DNA of 64,000 nt. Source: Byssothecium circinans. Taxonomy: Eukaryota; Ascomycota; Dothideomycetes; Pleosporales; Massarinaceae. The notes beneath the pieces were generated by a model that was given only the letters and a program-made list of their open reading frames with translations, made no database searches and was not told the DNA's origin. Of this stretch, positions 41,601-53,600 are shown one piece after another. The stretch covers positions 13,809 through 77,808 of the forward strand of contig ML977016.1 of the NCBI GenBank assembly GCA_010015675.1, given 5' to 3'. Made by a program: the position numbers and the translations under genes. Position 1 is the stretch's first letter; every line of letters starts with the position of its first letter.

Positions 41601-44600
41601 CGAGTTCATGATGGTTTCTCGAACAGAGAATGACCCTGGCTCCCACGTCGCCGATCAGTTGTCGCAGTCGTGTTGGCGGATGCCGAGGATCAAGCGGCAC
41701 ATAAGCGGCGCCTGCTTTCATGATTGCGATCATGCTAACAATCGTCCAGCTGGATTTCTGGAAGAGGATTGGAACAAAAGTTCCGGTGGTGACGCCCAAG
41801 GTCTGCAGGTGCAAGGCCAACTGCGCAGTAACCTCATCGAACTCCTGGTACGTAAACGTTCCATCCCAACCTTCAATGGCCGTGGCCAAGCGCGGTCTAA
41901 GCAGTGCTTGCTCTGAGACGATGTCATGGACGCAACGGCGGACAGGATGGGGAAGCTCAGCGTTCCACTCCGTGATCTGTTGAAGGCTTCGCGTGGGAAG
42001 GGCATCCAAGTCGGCAACAGTGGCGTTCGCATCGTTATTCGAAACGAGATTCAAGAGGATCTGCTCGAAGGTATCGGCAATATTACGTGCATGAGCGTCA
42101 TTAATCTTGTCTCTCCAGTATCCGAAGTCGATGGTGATTCCGTCAACACCTTCGTCGCTGACGTTGAGCGTGAGATCATATTCGCTAGGGTCGGATGCCT
42201 CGATGTTATTGTAAACCAGCGCTGTCTTCTCTGGATCCCGCGTGATATGTCTGCGCTGAAAGGTGAAGACTGTGTTGAAGAGAGATGGTAGTTGTAGTTC
42301 GTGCTGCACCTCTGCAAGGGAACAGCTCTGATGATCCCGTGCGTTCATCGAGTCATTTTGTACCGTCTGTAGAAGTTGATGTAATGGCGTCTCGTCCGAG
42401 AAATTGAGACGCGAAATGAGCATCTGAACAAAGCATCCGGCCGCTTCTTCAATGTTCTTGACGGGGATGTCACGACCCGAAGCAACAACGCCGAAGGAGA
42501 CATCCGAGGTACCGACGTAGTAATGAAGAACCAGAGCCCATACCAGCTGCAGCACGTTCGATAAAGTGACTCCGTTGGCCTTGCAGAAAGCTTGAATGTT
42601 GGCTGTTTCTGCGATGTGGGCCTCGTATGAGACGGCCTCACGAGGACCGGGTTTGCCGTCATTGAGCGCTGGTAAAAAGCAGGGTTCTACGCCGGAGAGG
42701 AAGGTCTTCCAGTAGTTGACATCGCTCTCTCGAGAACTGGAGAGCACATGTGCGATGAAGTCACTGAACAGGGGACCCGCATCAGATCGCGTGAGCTTCC
42801 CGCCATATGCGCGCGCGAGGTCGTTCAGAAGATTCGGCACTGAACCGCCATCTAGAATGGTGTGGCTCATGTCAAGCTTGACCCATACTCGATTCGTCTT
42901 GGTCTTGCAGACTGTGAAGCGATGCGGCGTATTGAATTCGCGATAGTCGATTGCGGGTTGATCGCGCAGGAAGCGCGCCATATCCTCGTCGTCGCAATCT
43001 GCGATCCAGGAGACCTGTCCAGGCTTGTCTTTGAAAACGACCTGCTCCATGCGGCCCTTCTCGGAGAGGCTTTCGATGAAGATTGTTCGCAGTGCTGGAT
43101 GACGATGGACCACTACCTGCCACGCTTCGGCAAGCTTCCTTGGGTTGACCAATGCGTTGGGCTCGGTCGAGCAGACTTCAAAGATGCACTGGTACGCATA
43201 CAGGTCAGGTGCCTTCATTTGTGAGAAAAGCAAGCCTTGTTGCATGCTGCTGCAGGGATAGATATCCTCGATGTCAGCGACAGAAGTGCCAGAAGGAAGT
43301 ACAGCGACGAGCTTTACCAGACCGTTGTAGGAAAGCGGAAGAAGCTTGAAGTCGCTAAGGCTAGGCTCGGGACGTGCTGAAAGCAATTGATCAACAGCAT
43401 TCACGAGAGTTTGTCGGCACTCCGAAATCCATCGCTTGATCTCCGCCTGCCGCTTCATGTGGCGGTTGTAGCAGAAGGAAAGCTTAATCGTGCCTTGAGA
43501 AACCACAGCCGTGATCTCAAAGAGCGCCAAACGAGGAACGTTATCACCAATGTCGGACGTTGACACACTGTCCAGCTTCTGGAGCAAAGCATCTTTGCGC
43601 TCAAGAGCTTGCATTCGCCCAAGGTAGTTGAATGCCACTTCAGTTGGCCAAGGGTTAGAGAATCGTCGCTGTCCTTCTTCGGTGACGCTGTATGCAAAGT
43701 ACGGCCTGCCCTTGCCTGGGATTCGCTCGCGGAGATCCTTGACCCATCGAATGGTTGAGACTATATCCGTAGGGTCTTCCAAGGGTACAGGAAGATGAAT
43801 CGGTGTCAGGGTTGTATACCATCCAACAGTACGCGACAGATCTTGCTTAGTGTCGAAAGGCTCCCGACCATGCCCTTCGTTGAAGATCGTGGCAGTATGC
43901 CTATCCGGGAATACATGTCGGAACGATTCAAGAATAGCCGCAAGGAAGACGTCGAGCGGTTCGGTCGCGAGCGCATCCTGAGCGCCGAGCAACAACATGG
44001 AATCCTTGGGACTCAACTCAAAGTCCTCTGTAAGGACATCACCGTTGACATTTGCCTGGCCATCCATTTCCCAGTACGCAAAGTCAGGCCGAGGAAGGTC
44101 CTCCAAGGGGAAGACCTTCTTCGCGCTGTCTTTCCTGGCCTGAATGGCTTGTTGCTGGGCCCAGGAATGGAATGGAAGACTTTGAGGAGGCGGGGTTGTT
44201 CCATTGAGTAGCGCTTGGAGATCCTCGAGGACGATGCCCCATGATACTACGTCCACGACCAAGTGGTGGGCTACAAGTGCGATGGCTTGTGAGAACATCT
44301 CGTCAATCTCAAACAGGTCCGCAGCGAAGGTCAATGATGTCACATCTAATGTCGCTTGACTTTCATCAATGATTGGCCGCATGCTTGCATTGTTCGCATT
44401 GCTAACACGATGTTGTCGTAGTCGGAATGCTGTCGGTGATTTCGCGACTCGTTGCCGCCAAGTTCCGGAACCATCTTTCTCGTAGCGTGCTCGCAGCATG
44501 GGATGAATCGAAACCAGCGAAGTGAGTGCTTTCTCGATCTCCTCGAATTCGAACGATCGTGAAAGGCGCAAGACGACGCTCTGGTTGAAGTGGTTGTAAG

Positions 44601-47600
44601 TGTCGCCAACACCATCGAAGAAGACTTTTTGGATAGGTGATAGATCGAACAGCTGGTTATACTCTTGAGCCTTGGGCGTGGAAGCCTGGTTTGTTTCGGA
44701 GACCGACATAGTGGATGCTAATGCCGTAATGGACTTCGCGCGAATGATGTCCTGTACCGATATAGCGAAGCCTTGGGATCGACAAATGCTTGATACTTGC
44801 ATGGCGCTGATAGAATCACCACCTAAATGCAAAAACGATTGGTTGAGTCGAACATCTTCCGGCGTCAAATTGAGCACTTTGGCGAAGATTGCCTGGAGCT
44901 TGCTCTCCACTGTATCAGCTTCTCTCTTGGCTTCCTCTAAGCCGAGTGTTGAGATTGTGCGATACGTGTCACCGTCCATGCGCTCCAACCATTGTACAAC
45001 GCGTTTACGGTCCATTTTGCCAGATGGAAGCAAAGGGAAACGTGAGACAACGATCCATAATGCGGGGACCATGTAAGATGGCACGCGCGCACAGATCCGA
45101 TCGCGAATGGAGATGATGTTGAGGGATGCAGTGCCACTAGGGACAAGCTGCAACACCTCGCTCGACTCGCTGGACACGCCCTGTAGCGTTACAACACCAA
45201 CAAGTCGCTTCGCACACGGCCCAGAGGCTGGGACTGCTGCAAGTGCGTTTTGAACAGCGGAGTCGCTAACGAGATGCGTTTCGACCTCAGCAAGCTCAAG
45301 ACGCTGGCCTCGCACCTTGGTTCTACATTATTGTTAGTGGAGGTCATACAAACGGGAATCAGGCACGCGTCATCAAAGAACGACACGATGACCATGATAT
45401 AAGGGCACTTACTGATCATCCTTCCTCCCAAGATACAGCATTGTACCGTCTACGTTGTATTTCACAAGATCGCCAGTCTTGTAGAATCGCCTCTTCTCTC
45501 CCTTCTCCAGCGCATTGGCTCCCACAGTCCACCTCACCTCAGTGATGAAAGCCTGCGAGGTTTTCTCGGGATTATGAAGATAACCGGAGCCGACGCCTCC
45601 TCCCTCCATGATGAGTTCACCGACCGCCCCAAGTGGGACAAGCACGTCGTGGTTATTCTTCGCAACGACCCAACCTCGAGCGGTGCATACTTTTCCGAGG
45701 TTGTTTGGCTTAGTGGTTGAAGTCATATTGTTGAATGTAGCAACAACGGAGCACTCCGTGGGGCCTAATAGGTGTCAGTAAAGTTCCAGCAAATGCGTTA
45801 ATGTGTTGTACGTACCGTAGCCGTTCCCAAGGTTGACTCGCTCGGCCCACGTTGCCAAGTCTTGCTGCGACATCGCTTCTCCCACAAGCGTGAGATCCTT
45901 CAAGCCCGGAACCTGAGAAGGTTGCAGCGTTCTGACAAGCGAGGGTGTCAGAGCGGCATAGTTGATCTTCATACGGTTGATGACCCCAACCAGATCGTTT
46001 GTTCTCTCTTTCTGCTCTGGCACACAACATACACCGCCCTGCATCAGGACACTCAATATCTCAATAAGTGAACAATCGAAAGCATAGCTTGCGAACTGCA
46101 GAACCCGCGACTTCTCCGTGATGTTCCAGATCGGTGCGAAGGCGGCAGAGCTGGACACAAAGGAATTGTGGTTGATGATAGCGCCCTTAGGCTTGCCAGT
46201 CGAACCAGACTAAAAGTAGGGTTACAACGTTAGCAAAGCTCATACAAAAGAGTAATCAGGGTAATTCATGGCTTGCAAAAGACAACAAGATCCCAACGGG
46301 TAGCGTTTCGCGCGAGAAGTTGGAAAGTAAAGTCCACTTACAGTAAACAGAACATAGGCAGGGGTATCACTCTGCACAGTTGGCAGACTCTGACCCCGCC
46401 CCCCAAACACAGTCGCAGCACGATCAACAACCAAACTCCTGCAAGGAACCTCCAAACAGAGCCCCTCATACTGTCCAGCACAAAGTATAAGCTCCGCCTC
46501 AACATCCTTAACAATCTCCCGGATCCTCAGAATCGGGGCCTCGAAGTCCAACGGCACGAACGCAGCTCCAGCCTTCAGAACCGCCAGGATAGCCACAACA
46601 GTCCATCCACTCTTATCAAAACAGAGAGGCACAAAGGCGTGGGGCTTGACACCGAGGGAGATCAAGCGAGCAGCAAGACGAGTAGAAATGTCGTCTAGTT
46701 CGCGATATGTGAGGGTTCCTAGGTCCCATGCTTCGATGGCGGTGGCTGTGGGACGGAGGATGACCTGGTTTTCGATCACGCTGTGAATGCACTTGTTGAT
46801 GATGTGGATGGGCTTGTCGTTCCAGGAAGCGATGGTGCGCTCATCATTGGAGTTGAGGAGCTCAAGCTCACCTAGTGTACGTTGGGAAGAGTTCAACGAG
46901 TTGAAGCGGTTCAGCATGAAGTCGAATTGCTGGAGCAGGCGCTCTACCAACCATGTCTCGATGACATGGCTGTCATAGTGTGCTTCAACATGGACACTGT
47001 CTTTGTCAACTGTGCAACTGAAAATCAACGCATAGTTGAAGAAGTTGGTGCCGACTGATCCGGTGCTCTGCAGATTCCAGAGTCCGCCTTCTGGATCTTT
47101 CATACTGTCGCCAGCAGCGATGGCTAGCAAGCTTTGGAAGTCGCATGCCAAAGCAGTGTCGGTGCTAAGCTTGCGAATGTGTTGTAGACCTGCGAACTGG
47201 AATGGTAGGGCAGCGGAAGCCTGGCGCTGAATGTCTCGCATGTAATCGCTGACAGTTTTCTGGCGGTCGAGCTGGACGCGCATGGGTGAAGTTGTGATGG
47301 TCGGACCGAGGATGTCTTCGATGCCCTGAACAGGTATCTCTCGCCCACTGTTGATCTCTCCCCAGAGCACGTCGTCAGAGCCGCAGTAAGTGGCAAGGAG
47401 TAACCCCCAAGTAGCTCTGATCATCGAAGGCATAGTGATATCCATACCTGACTGGCGAGTGATGCAGATCTCGTGCAGTAGTTGACTTGAGGCTTGCACC
47501 TTGTAGTCAGGGCTGGGAAGTTGAGGGAATTGGGGAGCCGCGATGTGTTCGAACGTCTGGAGCCAGAATTGGTCCGACTCCTTCTCATCGACAGATAATA

Positions 47601-50600
47601 GGTACTTCATAATGCGTGAATAAGGTACTGTGGTGGCCAGGTTCTCAGCAGGTCGACGATAGGCTTGCTCGACCTTCTGCAAGATATTTGGCATACTGTA
47701 ACCGTCGTACACGGCATGATGTGCAGCCCAAACAAAGAAAGGAGAGGAAGTTCCTTCTCCAACGATAGTGTAGGATGTTAGCAGGCCTCCTTCCTTGGCT
47801 GGAAGATGGCGATGCGTCTCGTTGATGTCTTGAAGGTCGGCAAGATGTTGCCATTCCACGCCGATGCTGTTGCGCACGACAACCTGGAGAAAGCCGCAGT
47901 CCTCAACGTAGATGACGCGAGTGCGTAGGATGGCCTCCGCAGCAATGACATTGTCCCATGCTTGCTTGAAACGAGGAATGTCGGTATCGGTGGGTAAACG
48001 GTAGATGACCTGAGCAACGTAGCTCCCAGGCTCCTTCGTAGAAAGAGCGATAAGGCCTTCCTGTAAACGTGTGCATGGATAGATATCATCGACCAGGTCG
48101 GGGAAGACGCCACATTCAGATGCGGCAAACTCGATGATGCGGAGCCTGTCGTCTTCGGGTATAAGTTCGAAGGGGTCGGTATCCGGCTCATCTTCGGCGG
48201 TGAGCTGATCAGGAGAGAGAACAACAGCTGCGCTTGCCATATCAACCAATTTAGGCTTCGAGAAAATATCGGCCACATTAATTATAAAGCCCTCCCTCCG
48301 ACATGCGCCAACAAGCTTCATAGCCCCAATCGAGTCGCCACCAAGCCTGAAGAAGGAATCTTCTGCTCCCACAGCATCTTCGCTCAGCCCGAGGACAGTT
48401 GACCATAGACGCGCTAGAGTAACTTCTGTTCGCCCTGCAGGTGCGCGGCCGCTCTTGCCCGCCAGGCGATACGAGTGTAGTTGGTCTTCAGGTACGGCCT
48501 GAGCGAGCTGTCGAAGTATCTTCCTGTCAAGCTTGCCAGATGTTGTCATAGGCATGCAAGTGACAGGCATGAACATGGAGGGAACGTAGTAAGCCGGAAG
48601 AGAGCTGGCGAGAGTGACTTCGAGGGACTTTGCTACCGTGCGAATGGACGCACTCATCTCGCCAATGGCAGGAGAAGTGTCGCTTGGGCTGGGGCTCAGA
48701 CAGAGGAAGCCAACCAATGCCTTTGTGGCTTTGGTATCGGTGAACTTGACCAGCTCAACAGCGGATTGGGCGTCGGATGGGAGGCTGAGCTTCATGTGGT
48801 GTTCGATTTCGCCCAACTCTATGCGTTGGCCGTTCAACTAGCGGATCGTCAGTCACGATGTCTAGCGTAGAGAAAATGATGAAAACAATGAACTTACCTT
48901 GACTTGACTGTCCTTCCGTCCTAGATACATCATTTCGCCTTCTGATGTGTAATACACCAAATCACCAGTACAGTAAAACCTCCTTCCATTCACGCTACCA
49001 TGAGCACTACGGGCCCACTCAGGAGCTTCAATGAACGCCGCAGTCGTCTTTTGTATGTCGTTAAGATACCCTCGACTAAGGATGGGTCTATAGCCGTTAG
49101 TACTCTATCATCAATGTCTTCAAAGCTACTTACCCTTCAATAAGGAGTTCTCCCTTACACCCAATCGGAACAAGCTTGTTCCGATCTTCAGGATCCACCA
49201 CCCAACTCACACTCCCAATTGCCTTCCCAATGTTGGTAGGCTCGCCACCATTCTTGAAGTCCTTCCACGCCGAATTGATACTTGCCTCCGAAGGCCCATA
49301 TTGCCCATGCAAATACGCAAACGGACTCCACAAGTCAATTACCGCCTTTGTAAGCGCTTCACCACCAAGCGACAGCGTCTTGATTCCAGGAACATCCTTG
49401 GGATTCAACAGCGCAGCAACCGTCGGCGTGAAGTCCGCGAAGTTGGCGCCGAGCTCGGCAATCGCTCCAGCGAGATCGTTCATGCGTTGTTCCTCAGAGG
49501 GAACGCAGCAGCAGCCGCCTCGCTGGAGCGTTGTAAACATCTCCTCGAGCGAATTGTCGAAAGTGTAAGAGGCGAATTGAAGGACGCGGCTTCCCGGACC
49601 GATTCCGAGCTTGGTGCCATGAGCGCTAGCGCTGGTCACCATTGCAGCGTGCTCGAGAATGACTCCCTTGGGACGGCCAGTACTACCTGAGGTGAAAATC
49701 ACGAAGGCTGGGTTGTGGGGCTGAACACTTGTGCAGGCTGGACCTTCGAGGTCTTGGAGATCGTCGAGAAGGACTGAATCGACGATGACCACGTCCGGCA
49801 CCACGTCTTCGAACATCTCAGAGCGCGCCGACGTGGTCAAGATAATCTGAGCTTGTGTATCCTCAACGCGGGACTCCAGAGCAGGCTTCGGGTGATTCGC
49901 ATCAAGGGGAATGGCAGCGCCACCAGCTTTCAGAACGGCAAGCATAGCAATGACAGCAAAGGAAGATTTGTCGAAACAAGTCGGTACGAAAACTTCGGGT
50001 CCTACACCAAGTTCTACGAGATGATGTGCGAGGCGGTTGGTAATAGCGTCAAGTTCTGCGTACGTGTAGTCGCCATCAAACCCACGGACAGCCGGGGCAT
50101 CGGGCTGAGATGCGACAAATGACTCGAAGCGGTTGTGGACGCACTCGTGAAGAGTTTCAGGCATAACATTCCACTGCTGAATCTGCTGCAGATGCCTTCC
50201 GCTAAGGTGGTCGAGAGCCGACAAGGTCTGGTTCGCATTGAACACAATGTTTTCAACCGCTCTGACGAAGGTGCTGGCTACGTTGGCGGCTTGACCGGCG
50301 GAGAGATGGTCAGTCCAGTATTCAAAGTCGATATTGGCTGCATCATCGGAGATCTCCATATTGACACCCACTGGATACTCGGTCTGTCATCGCGTTAGTG
50401 ATGGACTAGTGTAGAGGTGACAAAGAGGAACTTACGGGGTCGTAGATTGGCGCGAGCTCTAGGAATTGAACGTCTGTTTCGTTCACTGGACCAGTCGGAG
50501 GAAGCCTGCGGTATGACAACACGGTGTTGAACAGATCCGCACCTGGATTGCCTAGCAGGTGCTGAACTTCTGCCAACGCGATGTGTCGATGCGGTATAGC

Positions 50601-53600
50601 ATCCAAGTAATCCTGCTGTACACCTTGCAGGACCTCCAACAGCGATCGCGAACCATCAGAAAGGTCCACGCGGTAGACGAGCGTGCTAATCATCGGACCG
50701 AAGATATCTTGTACGCCAGGAATATCCTGCGAATCTCTTGCGGATGTCAAGTAGCCAAAGGCCACGTTCTTGGATCCAACATAATTGCTAAGGGTAAGAG
50801 CCCACGCAGTATGGAAGACGTTGGAGAGCGTGATGCCGTGGGTATTGCAGAAAGACTGAAGGTCGAGCATGCTGATGTTACCAAAGTCCAATCGGACGGA
50901 CTTCAACTGCTTTTCTTCGACGGTCTGTCCGTCATTAAGCATAGGGAAAGAGCAAGTTTCACTCCCTTCAAGGTAAGTTCGCCAGTAGTCGAGGCTTGCT
51001 TCTTTCGGCTGGTTCATGGAGAATGAGATGTAGTCGCTGTATGCGGGACCCTCATCGCGAAGGGTCCCCATATACGCTTCCCGCAGATTGCGGAATACGA
51101 GACTCATGGAGTGTCTAAAATGGAGAAGACAAAGTCAGTAAAGCTTTCCAAAAGGTTTAACAGTTACATACCCATCCATGATTGCATGTGAGATCTCAAG
51201 GCTGCAGAACACTTTACCGTCCGACGTGCTGCAAACAGTGAACCGATGAGGCGGGCATCTTCCATTATCATATCCGTTGTCGCGGTGTCTCTCCATCTTC
51301 TCCCGCGCCTCTACTTCATCAGCACAGTCGAAGTGAACGACATTGTCTCCAACTTGCTTGAGTACGACTTGATCATATAAACCCTCACCAGCACCCACGC
51401 TTTCCAGGAAAATGGTGCGAAGAGCGGGATGATGCCTGACGACCTGCCTCCACGCTTTTGCAGCTTGTTCCCAACGTGGGCGTCCGTGGGGCAGTTTGAG
51501 CTCGTGAAGCGTGACGCAGGCATATGTAGCAGAGTCCTTCGATTGGGAAAGTAGAAGGCCTTCTTGCATATTCGAGCAAGGATATGCATCCTCGATCTCA
51601 CTCGGAGAGATTCCCAGCTTTGACAGACGCCGTAGCATAGATTGGAAGCGTTCTTCAGTCAACGAGAGCAAAGGAAAGTCGCTCAATGTCGGCATCGGTG
51701 GCACCGTTGGAAGTGTCTGTATCAATTCGGTGATGCTTCGGCGGCTTTCAGCAATCCATTGCTGGATACGGTCTTGATACTGCATGCTCTTGTTGAACGT
51801 GAAAGCGAATTTTAACTGCCCCTTGAATAGAATAGCCGAGATTTCGAAGAGCGAGATACGTGGAGCATGGTAGCCGACATCGGTTGTGTTGCGAACGGCA
51901 GACGCTTCACGCGTTTCACCTGCCATATTCTCGAGAGGTTGAAGGAGCGCGTCTGAGCGCTCGAGTTGCTGCTTTAGTTAGTGATAACGCTCAGGATGCG
52001 ATGAGGAATATTCTTACCTGATACTGCCCGAGATAGTTGAAGGTGACCTCTAACGGCCAATGGGTAGCAAACCGCTCCCTGCCCTCAACTGTCAGGTACC
52101 GGCTTGCGAAGTAGGGCCGACCCTTTGCAGGAACTTGGCGACGGAAGTCCTTGATGCTGCGCAGGAGCTCAACCATGTCATCAGATGGGTTGACATAGAT
52201 AGGATGCATACAAGTGAACCATCCCACAGTTCTTGAGATATCAATATCAGAGTTCCACGGCTCACGTCCATGGCCCTCATTAAAGATAGCTGGGGGCGGT
52301 CTATCGTTGAATACACGGGACCAAGCAGAAATGAGAGCCGTAAGCAGCACTTCGACGGGCTCCGTCTTGAGTGCCGAGTGGCAGTCACCGAGGAATGGTG
52401 CAGTGAGCGAAGCATCGAGCGCGAAGCTTGTATTGCCAGCGTTCCCGTATGTGTTATCTCGATGCTCAATACCCCACCAATTGAAGTCAAGAGCGGGGAT
52501 ATCAACGGGAGGGAGGACCTTGTCGAGCGATAGAGTTTGCGTATGCCCTTTCTGTAGCTGCGCCCACTTTTGGAAGGGAAGTTGAGGCGGGAGAAGAGTT
52601 TCGCCTTTCAATATGTCTTCAAGCTCTTCGAGGATCAGACGCCAGGAGACCAGGTCGACGACAAGGTGGTGAATAGTGAGAAACGCTAGCTGTTCGCCGC
52701 CCTTTTCGAAAAGATCGGCTGCGAATAGAGGCCCGTGGGTATAGTCCAGGCATGACTGGGAGTCCGCTATCAACGTCTCAATTTCCGTCTTGTCAGATAC
52801 CGTCAAGTCACGGAAGCGGTAAGACTTCTCGACATCCTCAGTAACGCGCTGTTGCCAGCCAATCTCATCTGAAAACGAGTAGCGAGCGCGTAGCATGGAA
52901 TGCCGGGAGACAAGTTGCTGGATTGCAGCGCGGAACGTGTCAGCGCCAGTGCGATGCTTGACTTGCAAGTAGAAAGATTGGTTGAAGTGGCCATGACCCC
53001 CCACCTCTTGAAGATGGAACCACATCTTCTGGATAGGCGTGAGGTCGAAAGGCTTCTCGACCTCTTCCTTTGTGTCATAGACTGAGACCTCGGCGAACTT
53101 GGCTGCCGTGGCGAGTTGACGTAAGGAGCGACTGCGGAGAATGTCTTGGACGCCGAGACTGATGCCTTTCTTGCGGCAGTGGCCCATGACTTGCATGGCT
53201 GAGATACTGTCTCCTCCCAGTGAAAGAAAGGGTCGCTCGAGAGAAACTTGTTGGTCGGAAAGGTTCAGAACATGTGCCCAGACAGACCGCAGTGCCTTCT
53301 CCATTTCGCTTACATCTTCATCAGACTCTCTCACGGCTTCTTCAGCCGCCGGGATGGCACGCTGATAGACATCGAGAGGCATGTCAGTCAACCAGTTCGA
53401 AACTCGCTTGCGATCAACTTTTCCAGATGCTAGGCGAGGCAGCGCTGACACGCAAATCCAAATTGTAGGCAGCATGTAGAAGGGCAATCGCTCAGCCACA
53501 CGGGAGCGGATGGCTTCAGTTTCGGTGTAGATGGCAGCTTTCTCGTCACCTTCGAAGAGGACGAGGGGTTTGTCGTCGGATAAATGGTCTTGCAGAGAAA